A stretch of DNA of 6,925 nucleotides from DASVDK01 sp036562265 [NCBI: Thermodesulfobacteriota bacterium] (GCA_036562265.1 DATCKS010000602.1:1-6925), one strand, 5' to 3'; shown: positions 1 through 5,926, numbered from the stretch's first letter. Numbers and translations: made by a program. The notes: generated by a model from the sequence alone, not told the origin.

Positions 1-60
1 AGCAAGCGTCCCTCGATGGCGTTCGTCTTCCTCACCCGCGCCGTGGAGGAGGCGCCGTGA
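1..60 (+). CDS. C-terminal tail of an upstream gene (partial, function unknown)
   Basis: Frame 1 is open from the window edge to a TGA at 58-60 and encodes SKRPSMAFVFLTRAVEEAP. The codons are almost all G/C-ending, as in the other genes here, which supports this being the real end of a coding sequence. Nineteen residues are too few to name a family. Its stop codon overlaps a GTG at 57-59 in a GTGA arrangement, preceded by GGAGG at 48-52, so a following gene could be translationally coupled to it. Confidence 0.5.
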   Translation, partial: SKRPSMAFVFLTRAVEEAP

Positions 61-221
61 GGCGCCGCAGAGGCGAGCGGCCACCGGTGGTTGGCGGCCC
101 GGAGGGCCGCCGAGGAGCGGAGGCCGGGTATCCGCACCCCACGGAACCTCCGGTTCCGTGGGGGCCCCGCGCAGGGGCCGGAGCGGACGCCGGCCGCGAG
201 CCGGTGATGGAGGCGCCGTGA
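57..221 (+). CDS. Possible 54-residue coupled small ORF, Arg/Pro/Gly-rich, unknown
   Basis: A GTG at 57-59 preceded by GGAGG (48-52) opens a 54-codon frame that ends at TGA 219-221. It begins MRRRRGERPPVVGG and ends REPVMEAP. Its start overlaps the upstream stop (GTGA) and its stop overlaps the GTG start of the RDD gene (GTGA again), so the three frames form an unbroken coupled chain. I recognise no domain; the product would be basic and low in complexity. Against it, about 11 of 54 codons end in A or T (GC3 near 80% by hand count, against well above 90% in neighbours), and the stretch is packed with hairpins that could be the true function. It could be a chance frame in a structured leader. 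Homologues keeping the same frame would settle it. Confidence 0.3.
   Translation: MRRRRGERPPVVGGPEGRRGAEAGYPHPTEPPVPWGPRAGAGADAGREPVMEAP
81..111 (+). repeat. Two adjacent inverted repeats (hairpin potential)
   Basis: CCACCGGTGG at 81-90 is a perfect 10-nt palindrome. Right after it, GGCGGCCC (93-100) and GGGCCGCC (104-111) form a perfect 8-bp stem with a GGA loop. No T-tract follows, so this is not a canonical intrinsic terminator. It may shape the transcript between the upstream gene and the RDD gene. Confidence 0.5.
137..163 (+). repeat. Strong 12-bp hairpin with 3-nt loop upstream of the RDD gene
   Basis: CCCCACGGAACC (137-148) is exactly complementary to GGTTCCGTGGGG (152-163) around a TCC loop. 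A second stem, GGCCCC (163-168) with GGGGCC (174-179), shares a base with it, so the two compete slightly. No U-run follows. It could be a GC-rich terminator, an attenuator or an RNA-stability element. A GTG at 158 in the RDD frame lies inside the 3' arm, which makes it a poor start. Confidence 0.55.
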
Positions 222-634
222 CGTTCAACCGGCTCCTCGCCAAGGTCCTCGACCTCCTCGTCGTGGCGGCGCTCACGACCTTCCCCGGGTGGGTCGGCGA
301 CGCCGCCGGGCTGACCTACGCCCTCGTGGCCGACGGCCTCTTCGAGGGGCAGAGCCTCGGCAAGCGGGTGGTCGGCCTGCGCGTCGTGGGGGCGTCGGGC
401 CTTCCCTGCACGTTCCTCCAGAGCGTCCAGCGCAATCTCACCGTGGCGGCCGGCGTGCTCCTCATGCTGCAGCGCGTGCCGTTCGTCTGGTGGCTCTTCT
501 GGCTCGTCGGCGCGCTCGTCCTGGTGTTCGAAGCCTTCCTGGTGGCGACCGACGACGAGACGCTCAGGCTCGGCGACCGGCTCGCCGAGACGCAGATCGT
601 CGTCGCCCCGCGGCTCGGCGCGCCTCGTACCTGA
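218..634 (+). CDS. RDD-family integral membrane protein
   Basis: This is a 138-residue inner-membrane protein of the RDD family, whose exact role is often unknown; some members are linked to ion or solute transport. Family marks are visible. N4-R5...D12 (NRLLAKVLD) opens the first helix, GQSLGKRVVGLRVV at 44-57 is the central conserved loop, and LGDRLAETQIVV at 118-129 is the C-terminal signature. Hydrophobic segments lie near residues 10-22, 28-41, 74-86 and 90-110, the last with a WWLFWLV core. It is at the short end of the family, with a short loop between the first helices. I chose GTG 218 because GGAGG (209-213) lies 4 nt upstream and the RDD motif starts at once. An in-frame GTG at 158 would add an Arg-rich leader inside a hairpin. 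Its start overlaps the stop of the possible small ORF (GTGA). Confidence 0.85.
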   Translation: MTFNRLLAKVLDLLVVAALTTFPGWVGDAAGLTYALVADGLFEGQSLGKRVVGLRVVGASGLPCTFLQSVQRNLTVAAGVLLMLQRVPFVWWLFWLVGALVLVFEAFLVATDDETLRLGDRLAETQIVVAPRLGAPRT

Positions 635-645
635 CGGCCGACCGC

Positions 646-659
646 TCGGGCTGTCCCGA
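646..659 (+). repeat. Small hairpin after the RDD stop codon
   Basis: TCGGG (646-650) pairs with CCCGA (655-659) around CTGT, 12 nt past the RDD stop. With only 5 bp and just AAGGTTCC downstream, it is at best a weak terminator. Confidence 0.2.
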
Positions 660-666
660 AAGGTTC

Positions 667-695
667 CTGACGCGGTCGCGCGCCGGGTGTACACT
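667..695 (+). promoter_or_regulatory. Candidate sigma-70 promoter for the NAPE-PLD-like hydrolase
   Basis: CTGACG (667-672, four of six matches to TTGACA) and TACACT (690-695, four of six to TATAAT) are separated by exactly 17 nt. Transcription would start around 702-705, on or just before the ATGs at 705 and 708. The mRNA would have almost no leader, and no Shine-Dalgarno is present. An 8-nt palindrome GTGTACAC (687-694) sits across the -10 and could be a small operator half. Confidence 0.5.
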
Positions 696-704
696 CCGCG
701 CACC

Positions 705-1640
705 ATGATGACGCGACGCGTGTGGGGCGCTCCCGCCGGCTACCGGCCGACCGCCGTCTTTGCGGCGATGGTCGCGACGAACCTTCGCCGCACCGCCCCC
801 GCGCCCGGCGTCTACCGCCCCGCGCCGGCCGGCTCGCCCGGACAGGTCACGTACGTTGGCCACGCCACCTGCCTCGCGGAGCTGCCGGGCTTCACCGCGC
901 TCTTCGACCCGATCTGGTCGTCGCGGGTGATCCTGCCGAAGCGGCTCGTCGCGCCGGGCGTCGCGCTCGACGCGTTGCCGCCCGTCGACGCCGTCCTGGT
1001 GACGCACGCGCACCTCGACCACTGCGATCGCCCCTCGCTCCGGGCGCTCGCGCGCCGCGTGCCGTCGGCCGCGCTCGTCACCCCTCGCGGCTTCGGCGAC
1101 ATCGCCCGCGGTCTCGGCTTCGCCCGTCACGTCGAGCTGGCCATGTGGGAGTCCCGGACGGTGGGCGAAGGGCGGGTGACGCTCGTGCCGGCGCGCCACT
1201 GGGGGAAGCGGAGCGGCTGGGACAGGGTCAGGCGCGGCTTCGGCGGCTTCGTCGTGGAGGCGGGCGGCCGGGCCGTCATGCACGCGGGCGACACCGCCTA
1301 CTTCGGCGGCTTCGCCGAGATCGGCGCCCGCTTCCCGCGGCTCGACGTCGCCATGCTCCCGATCGGCGCCTACTCGCCGCCGGCCTTCCGCAGCGTGCAC
1401 TGCGACCCCGACGACGCGGTGCGCGCCTTCGTCGACCTCGGCGCCGCGCGCATGGTGCCGATCCACTGGGGGACGTTCGTCCTCTCCCTGGAGGACATCG
1501 ACGAGCCGATGCGGCGCCTTGCCGCGCTCGTCGCCGGCACGCCGCTCGAGGCGCGCGTCGCGCGCCTGCGCCACGGCGAGAGCGTCGTCCTCGATCCGCT
1601 GCCGGTCGCCCCCGCCGCTCCCGCGCCGCCCGCCCGGTAA
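705..1640 (+). CDS. MBL-fold metal-dependent hydrolase, NAPE-PLD/RomA-like
   Basis: This 311-residue metallo-beta-lactamase-fold protein most resembles N-acylphosphatidylethanolamine phospholipase D and its bacterial RomA-like relatives. The dinuclear-metal ligands are all visible: HAHLDH (H101, H103, D105, H106), H165 in ARHW, D196 in GDTAY and H254 in PIHWGTF. Family marks around them include YVGHATC (50-56), DPIW near 68-71, PIGAYSPP (219-226) with H232 and DPDDAV after it, and DEP at 266-268. No clear signal peptide is seen, so it is probably cytoplasmic or peripheral. The C-terminus is a Pro/Ala-rich tail. The start is ATG 705 (or 708); an in-frame GTG at 687 lies inside the putative -10 region. 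The family suggests a phosphodiester or lipid-amide substrate, but the real substrate cannot be read from sequence. A perfect palindrome begins at the base after its TAA. Confidence 0.85.
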   Translation: MMTRRVWGAPAGYRPTAVFAAMVATNLRRTAPAPGVYRPAPAGSPGQVTYVGHATCLAELPGFTALFDPIWSSRVILPKRLVAPGVALDALPPVDAVLVTHAHLDHCDRPSLRALARRVPSAALVTPRGFGDIARGLGFARHVELAMWESRTVGEGRVTLVPARHWGKRSGWDRVRRGFGGFVVEAGGRAVMHAGDTAYFGGFAEIGARFPRLDVAMLPIGAYSPPAFRSVHCDPDDAVRAFVDLGAARMVPIHWGTFVLSLEDIDEPMRRLAALVAGTPLEARVARLRHGESVVLDPLPVAPAAPAPPAR

Positions 1641-1664
1641 GCCGCGCGCCGATCGGCGCGCGGC
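1641..1664. repeat. Perfect 24-nt palindrome between hydrolase and double-HTH gene
   Basis: The half-site GCCGCGCGCCGA is followed at once by its exact reverse complement, with no spacer. It starts directly after the TAA of the hydrolase and ends 17 nt before the TAGGAT -10 candidate of the next gene, so it covers where that promoter's -35 would lie. It may be an operator bound by the double-HTH protein, a terminator stem for the hydrolase (no T-tract follows), or both. The symmetry is seen directly; the function is inferred. Confidence 0.6.
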
Positions 1665-1681
1665 GCGTCGTCGTGCTGCGA

Positions 1682-1687
1682 TAGGAT
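1682..1687 (+). promoter_or_regulatory. Candidate -10 element for the double-HTH gene
   Basis: TAGGAT (four of six to TATAAT) ends 7 nt before the ATG at 1694, which would place the transcript start at or near the A of the ATG. There is no good -35 at 16-18 nt, where the palindrome lies instead. The overlapping AGGA (1683-1686), 7 nt from the ATG, could equally be a Shine-Dalgarno, so the call is ambiguous. The ten bases TAGGATGGGG recur upstream of the minus-strand MBL gene. Confidence 0.35.
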
Positions 1688-1693
1688 GGGGGC

Positions 1694-2179
1694 ATGCACC
1701 AGCCGGGGCACCTCCGCCTGCGCGCCGCCCGCGAGGCGCTCGGTCTCTCGGATGCCGAGGTCGCCGGTCGCACCGGCCTTTCCCTCGCCGACTACGCACA
1801 CCTCGAAGCCAGCGCTGACGCAGCGCGGCAAGCGGTCGACCTGCGGCACCTGAGGCGCGTCTGCGAGGTGCTCGGGGTCGAGCTCTGGGACCTCCTCGAC
1901 CTCGAGTGCGGCTACTGCCGGGGCAGGGGGAAGCCGGCGCGAGAGCTTGCCCGGCGCGCGCGGCACGAGCTGATCCGCGCGCGCCGCGACGCGCTCGGAC
2001 TGGCCCGCGACGCGCTGGCCCGCCGCCTCGACGTGCGGATCGAGGCCATCGACTCGATGATGCGCGACCCGTACTTCCTCGACACCTGGCCCGCCGCCTT
2101 CGTCGAGGACCTCGCCCGCATGCTCGAGGTGCCGGCGCAAGCGCTCCTCGACGTTCCCTGCCCCCGGTGCTGGCGGTGA
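1694..2179 (+). CDS. Tandem XRE-like HTH protein with two CxxC motifs
   Basis: This 161-residue protein is made of two similar halves. Half one runs from LRAAREALGLSDAEVAGRTG (residues 9-28), through a recognition-helix-like SLADYAHLEA and RRVCEVLGVELWDLLDL, to C72-x-x-C75. Half two repeats the plan: IRARRDALGLARDALARRL (94-112), RIEAIDSMM, EDLARMLEVPAQALLDV, then C156-x-x-C159 two residues from the end. Each half has the spacing of an XRE/Cro-type HTH domain (an R-x-x-LGL first helix, an L-G-V or L-E-V turn, a closing LLD). The four cysteines could form one shared Zn site or two halves of redox switches. It probably binds DNA as an internally duplicated, pseudo-symmetric unit, which would suit a palindromic operator such as the one at 1641-1664. 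There is no membrane segment. I recognise no named family, and regulation of the adjacent hydrolase genes is inference. Confidence 0.75.
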   Translation: MHQPGHLRLRAAREALGLSDAEVAGRTGLSLADYAHLEASADAARQAVDLRHLRRVCEVLGVELWDLLDLECGYCRGRGKPARELARRARHELIRARRDALGLARDALARRLDVRIEAIDSMMRDPYFLDTWPAAFVEDLARMLEVPAQALLDVPCPRCWR

Positions 2180-2213
2180 CTTCGTGTCGCCGGCGGCCAT
2201 GGCAGGCCCCCGC

Positions 2214-3050
2214 CTAGAAGGTCAGCGCCTCACCGGGGTCGATCGGGAAGACCCGGGTGGCGCTCCCGTCGCCGAGCGCCGCCTGGTATTCCTGCGGCGT
2301 CCCCTTGAGGGCCGGGAAGGTGCCGTAGTGGATGGGAAGGGCGAATCTGGGCTTGAGCATTTCTCGTGTGGCGTAGGCGGCGTCCTGCGGACTCATGACG
2401 AAGTGGCCGCCGATGGGGATGAGGACGAGGTCGGGCTTGTAGTACTCGCCGATCAGCCGCATGTCGCCGAAGAGCCCGGTGTCGCCCATGTGGTAGAGGG
2501 TGAAGCCGTTCTCGAGTTCGACGATGAAGCCGACGGGCGTGCCGCCCGCGTAGACCCGCCGCTCCTTCGTCTTCGGATCGGTCACCACCACCTCGGACGA
2601 GTGCTCGGCGTGCACCTGGGTGATCTTGATCCGCGGGCCGGCCGGCGTGACGGTGCCGCTCTTGTTGAAGCGGACGGTCTGCTCCAGGGGGACCCAGCCC
2701 AGGGCCACCATCGTGTCGATCAGCCCGGCGTTGCCGAGCACCTTGGCGCCGGTCAGCCTGGCGAGTTCCGCGACGTCGCCGGTGTGGTCGCCGTGCCCGT
2801 GGGTGACGAGGATCAGGTCGACCTTGCCTATGGCGTCGAGCTTCCGGTACCGGTCGGGCGTCTTGGGGTTCTGGGTGAGGAAGGGGTCGATCACGATCAC
2901 GGTGCCGCTCGGGGAGGTGATCTTCGTCGCGGCCTGGCCGAGCCAGAGGACCTCGGCCTTGGCGTCCTGCTGGGCGCGCACGGGACCCGCCGCCAGCGTG
3001 AAGGTGGCCGCGCCGGCCAGCTTGAGAAACGCGCGTCGGTCGGTCAGCAT
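2214..3050 (-). CDS. Tat-exported MBL-fold hydrolase, UPF0173-like
   Basis: This 278-residue metallo-beta-lactamase-fold protein of the UPF0173 group starts at ATG 3050. The N-terminus has a twin-arginine signal: DRRAFLK at 4-10, a hydrophobic stretch LAGAATFTLAAG, then PVRA-QQ with likely cleavage after A26. Metal ligands are HGHGDH (H84, H86, D88, H89), H150 in AEHSS, D190 in MGDTG and H241 in PIHYGTF. Other family marks are DPFLTQNPKT (55-64), YAGGTPVGF (167-175) and IPIGGHFVMSPQDAA (211-225). UPF0173 proteins are usually shorter and lack a signal, so folding with metal in the cytoplasm and export by Tat is notable. The substrate is unknown. The start is firm, because AAAGGAGG on the minus strand (3062-3055) lies 4 nt upstream. 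It converges on the double-HTH gene with 34 nt between stops and diverges from polA. Confidence 0.88.
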   Translation of the reverse strand: MLTDRRAFLKLAGAATFTLAAGPVRAQQDAKAEVLWLGQAATKITSPSGTVIVIDPFLTQNPKTPDRYRKLDAIGKVDLILVTHGHGDHTGDVAELARLTGAKVLGNAGLIDTMVALGWVPLEQTVRFNKSGTVTPAGPRIKITQVHAEHSSEVVVTDPKTKERRVYAGGTPVGFIVELENGFTLYHMGDTGLFGDMRLIGEYYKPDLVLIPIGGHFVMSPQDAAYATREMLKPRFALPIHYGTFPALKGTPQEYQAALGDGSATRVFPIDPGEALTF

Positions 3051-3054
3051 GTCG

Positions 3055-3062
3055 CCTCCTTT
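3055..3062 (-). promoter_or_regulatory. Strong Shine-Dalgarno of the UPF0173-like gene
   Basis: AAAGGAGG reads on the minus strand 4 nt before the ATG at 3050. It is the best ribosome binding site in the window. It fixes the start and contrasts with the plus-strand genes that lack one. Confidence 0.85.
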
Positions 3063-3079
3063 GCGGGTGCCACGACCCC

Positions 3080-3085
3080 ATCCTA
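3080..3085 (-). promoter_or_regulatory. Candidate -10 element of the UPF0173-like gene
   Basis: TAGGAT on the minus strand would start transcription near 3073 and give a leader of about 23 nt holding the Shine-Dalgarno. No convincing -35 is found at 16-18 nt. The same TAGGATGGGG decamer precedes the double-HTH gene (1682-1691), which hints at a shared promoter type or regulator. Confidence 0.35.
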
Positions 3086-3106
3086 CTACGGGCCGAGGCC
3101 GCCCGG

Positions 3107-3135
3107 TTGACGCCCCGCGTCCCTCGTCTTACAGT
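3107..3135 (+). promoter_or_regulatory. Sigma-70 promoter of polA, predicted leaderless
   Basis: TTGACG (3107-3112, five of six to consensus) is followed by a 17-nt spacer and TACAGT (3130-3135, four of six). The usual start distance of 7 nt falls on the A of the polA ATG at 3142. There is no Shine-Dalgarno before the ATG. The sequence therefore predicts a leaderless mRNA. This is the clearest promoter in the window. Confidence 0.7.
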
Positions 3136-3141
3136 CGCGGA

Positions 3142-5916
3142 ATGGCCACCAGGCGGACGCTGGCCCTGATCGACGGCCACGCCTACATCTACCGGGCGTT
3201 CCACGCGATCCAGTCCCTGTCGAACTCGCGCGGGTTCCCGACGAACGCCGTCTTCGGGTTCCACTCGATGATCCAGAAGGTCCTGTCGGACATCCGGCCC
3301 GACGCGGCGGTCGTCTGCCTCGACGCGGGCGACTCGGGCCGGGTCACGGCGTACGCGGACTACAAGGCCAACCGCGCCCCGATGGCCGACGACCTGTCGG
3401 TGCAGATCCCCAAGATCCTGGCGCTGCTCGAGGGGTGGCGGCTGCCGACGCTCGCCATCGAGGGATACGAGGCGGACGACGTCATCGGCACGCTGGCGCG
3501 CAAGGCGGTCGACGCCGGCTACGACGTCGTGATCGTCTCCTCCGACAAGGACATGCTCCAGCTCGTCGGGCCGCACGTGCGGGTCTTCGAGGGGATGAAG
3601 GGCGTCCTCATGGCCGAGCCGGAAGTCGAGGCGAAGTTCGGCGTCGCGCCGGCGCAGGTCCCCGACGTGCTCGGGCTCGCCGGCGACGCCATCGACAACA
3701 TCCCCGGCGTGCCGGGCATCGGCATGAAGGGGGCGGCCGAGCTGATCCGGAAGTACGGCGACCTCGAGAACCTCCTCGCCCACGTCGACGAGGTCTCCGG
3801 CCCCAAGCGGCGCGAGAGCCTCAAGGCCAACGCCGAGACGGCGCGCCTGTCGCGCGAGCTGGCCCGCATCAGGACCGACCTGCCGATCGACTGCGACCTC
3901 GAGGCGTTCGCGCGCCGGGAGCCGGACGCGCCGGCCCTGGCGGCGCTCTACCGGGAACTCGAGTTCGGACGTGCCCTGCGCGACCTGCTCGAGAAGCACC
4001 CGGAGCTGGCCGAGTCCCCGCCGCCGGCCGGGCCGGCCCGGCCGCCCCACGCGGGCAACGGGGCGGCGGTTGGCGCCGCCCTGCCCGCGGTCGCCTCGGA
4101 CGCCGACGCCGGCCGTCCCTTCGGCTTCGCCCGCACGGCGGAGGACCTCGAGCGGCTCGCGGCCGACATCCGGGCGGCGGGGGCGGTCGCCCTGTACGCG
4201 TTGATCGATCGCGACGACGCCGTGCGCGGGACCATCGTCGGGCTCGCCCTGCACCCGGCCGGCCACCCGGCCCGGTACGTTCCGCTGCGGCACGAGGGGG
4301 CGCTCGGCAGCGCGGCGCCGGGACAGGCCTCGCAGGGCGACCTCGCGGCCCACCTCGGACCGGTTCTGGCCGACCCGGCGACGCGGGTGCTCGCGGCCGA
4401 GCTGAAGCCGGTGCTCCTCGCGCTCGGCCGCCTCGGGCTGCCGGCGCCGGCGGGGCCGCGCGACGACCTGTCGCTCGCCTCCTACCTCCTCGATCCGGGC
4501 AAGCGGCACGACCTCGACCACCTGGCGGCCGACCACCTCTCGGTCGCCCGGTCGCGTCCCGACCTCGGCTCCGGCGCCAGGGCGCTCCCGCTGGCGCAGC
4601 TGCCGGAGGACCGCGCGCGCGACGTCGCGTGCGAGTCCGCCGTGCTGGTGACCCGCCTTGCGGCCCGGCTGCTCCCGCGCCTCGAGCCGGAGGGGCTCGC
4701 GGGGCTCTACCGCGACCTCGAGGTGCCGCTCGTGCCGGTGCTCGTGAAGATGGAGCGGGCCGGCATCGCGGTCGACCTCTCGCTCCTCGGCCAGCTCTCG
4801 AAGGAGATCGCGGCCGAGCTGGAGCGGATCACCAGGGAGATCTACGAGCTGGCGGGGCAGCGCTTCTCGATCGGGTCGCCCATCCAGCTCCGCACGGTGC
4901 TCTTCGAGACGCTGAAGCTGCCGGTCATCAAGCGGACCAAGACCGGTCCCTCGACCGACGCCGACGTGCTCCGCCAGCTCGCCGCGCTGCATCCGCTGCC
5001 GGCGAAGATCCTCGAGCACCGGACGCTCGACAAGCTCCGGAGCACGTACGTCGACGCGCTGCCGCTCCTCGTGGACCCCGAGACGGGGCGCATCCATACC
5101 ACCTTCAACCAGACGGTGGCCGAGACCGGGCGGCTCTCCTCCGACTCCCCGAACCTCCAGAACATCCCGATCCGGACCGAGCTCGGCCGCCGCATCCGGA
5201 GCGCATTCATCGCCCCCCCCGGACACCGCCTCGTCTCGGTAGACTACTCGCAGATCGAGTTGCGGATCCTCGCGCACCTCTCGCAGGACCCGCTCCTCCT
5301 CGAGGCCTACCGGGAGGCGAAGGACATCCACGTCCGCACGGCCTGCCAGCTCTTCGACGTGATGCCGTCGGAGGTGACGCCCGATCAGCGCCGGCAGGCG
5401 AAGACGGTGAACTTCGCCGTCATCTACGGCATCGGGCCCTTCAGCCTCGCCAACGACCTCGGGATCGAGGTCAAGGACGCGCAGGCCTTGATCACGCGGT
5501 ACTTCGAGACGTACGCTGGCGTCCGTCGCTACCGGGAGCAGGCGCTCGCCGAGGCCCGGGCGACCGGCTTCGTGACGACGCTCTTCGGGCGCAAGCGATA
5601 CGTCCCCGACCTCAACTCGGACAACCGCAACGTGCGCGCGTACGCCGAGCGCGTGGCGCTCAACACGCCGATCCAGGGCTCCGCCGCCGACTTCATCAAG
5701 CGCGCCATGCTGGTCGTCGACCGGCGGCTCGCGGAGGAGCGCCTCGCCTCGCGGCTCCTCCTGCAGGTGCACGACGAACTCCTCTTCGAGGCGCCCGAAG
5801 CGGAGGTCGAGCGGGTCGGAGCGCTCGCCAAGGCGGCCATGGAAGGGGTGGCCAGCCTGACCGTGCCGCTGGTCGCCGAGGTCGGGGTCGGTCGGACGTG
5901 GGCCGAGGCCCACTAG
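3142..5916 (+). CDS. polA: DNA polymerase I, proofreading site lost
   Basis: The 924-residue protein (E. coli 928) fills gaps and removes primers in replication and repair. The 5'-nuclease domain (about 1-290) keeps D11, Y74-K75-x-N-R78, E110-A-D112-D113, SSDKD (133-137) and GDAIDNIPG (181-189). A Pro/Ala-rich linker lies near 290-325. The 3'-5' exonuclease fold follows, but its metal residues are replaced: the DTE site reads Y352-A-L354, the KYD site reads K422-P-V424, and the last site has V495 and S499 in place of Y and D. The polymerase domain (about 530-924) is intact: TGRLSSDSPNLQNIP, motif A VDYSQIELR with D701, motif B RRQAKTVNFAVIYG with K754, F758 and Y762, and motif C QVHDELLFE with D878. 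It should polymerise and nick-translate but not proofread, as in Taq. ATG 3142 fits the family N-terminus; the frame is open further upstream but non-homologous. Confidence 0.97.
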   Translation: MATRRTLALIDGHAYIYRAFHAIQSLSNSRGFPTNAVFGFHSMIQKVLSDIRPDAAVVCLDAGDSGRVTAYADYKANRAPMADDLSVQIPKILALLEGWRLPTLAIEGYEADDVIGTLARKAVDAGYDVVIVSSDKDMLQLVGPHVRVFEGMKGVLMAEPEVEAKFGVAPAQVPDVLGLAGDAIDNIPGVPGIGMKGAAELIRKYGDLENLLAHVDEVSGPKRRESLKANAETARLSRELARIRTDLPIDCDLEAFARREPDAPALAALYRELEFGRALRDLLEKHPELAESPPPAGPARPPHAGNGAAVGAALPAVASDADAGRPFGFARTAEDLERLAADIRAAGAVALYALIDRDDAVRGTIVGLALHPAGHPARYVPLRHEGALGSAAPGQASQGDLAAHLGPVLADPATRVLAAELKPVLLALGRLGLPAPAGPRDDLSLASYLLDPGKRHDLDHLAADHLSVARSRPDLGSGARALPLAQLPEDRARDVACESAVLVTRLAARLLPRLEPEGLAGLYRDLEVPLVPVLVKMERAGIAVDLSLLGQLSKEIAAELERITREIYELAGQRFSIGSPIQLRTVLFETLKLPVIKRTKTGPSTDADVLRQLAALHPLPAKILEHRTLDKLRSTYVDALPLLVDPETGRIHTTFNQTVAETGRLSSDSPNLQNIPIRTELGRRIRSAFIAPPGHRLVSVDYSQIELRILAHLSQDPLLLEAYREAKDIHVRTACQLFDVMPSEVTPDQRRQAKTVNFAVIYGIGPFSLANDLGIEVKDAQALITRYFETYAGVRRYREQALAEARATGFVTTLFGRKRYVPDLNSDNRNVRAYAERVALNTPIQGSAADFIKRAMLVVDRRLAEERLASRLLLQVHDELLFEAPEAEVERVGALAKAAMEGVASLTVPLVAEVGVGRTWAEAH

Positions 5917-5926
5917 CCAGGGACGG

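Noticed and set aside
158-217. GTG 158 as start of the RDD protein
   Set aside because: It lies in a 12-bp hairpin and adds an Arg/Gly-rich leader; GTG 218 has GGAGG before it and begins at the RDD motif.
687-704. GTG 687 as start of the NAPE-PLD-like hydrolase
   Set aside because: It lies across the putative -10 element, has no ribosome binding site, and adds only six unconserved residues.
564-1799. 411-codon minus-strand frame opposite the first hydrolase
   Set aside because: Low-complexity shadow of a gene with intact catalytic motifs on the plus strand.
2620-3141. In-frame upstream extension of polA
   Set aside because: It runs antisense through the UPF0173-like gene, has no Pol I homology, and the promoter places the start at 3142.
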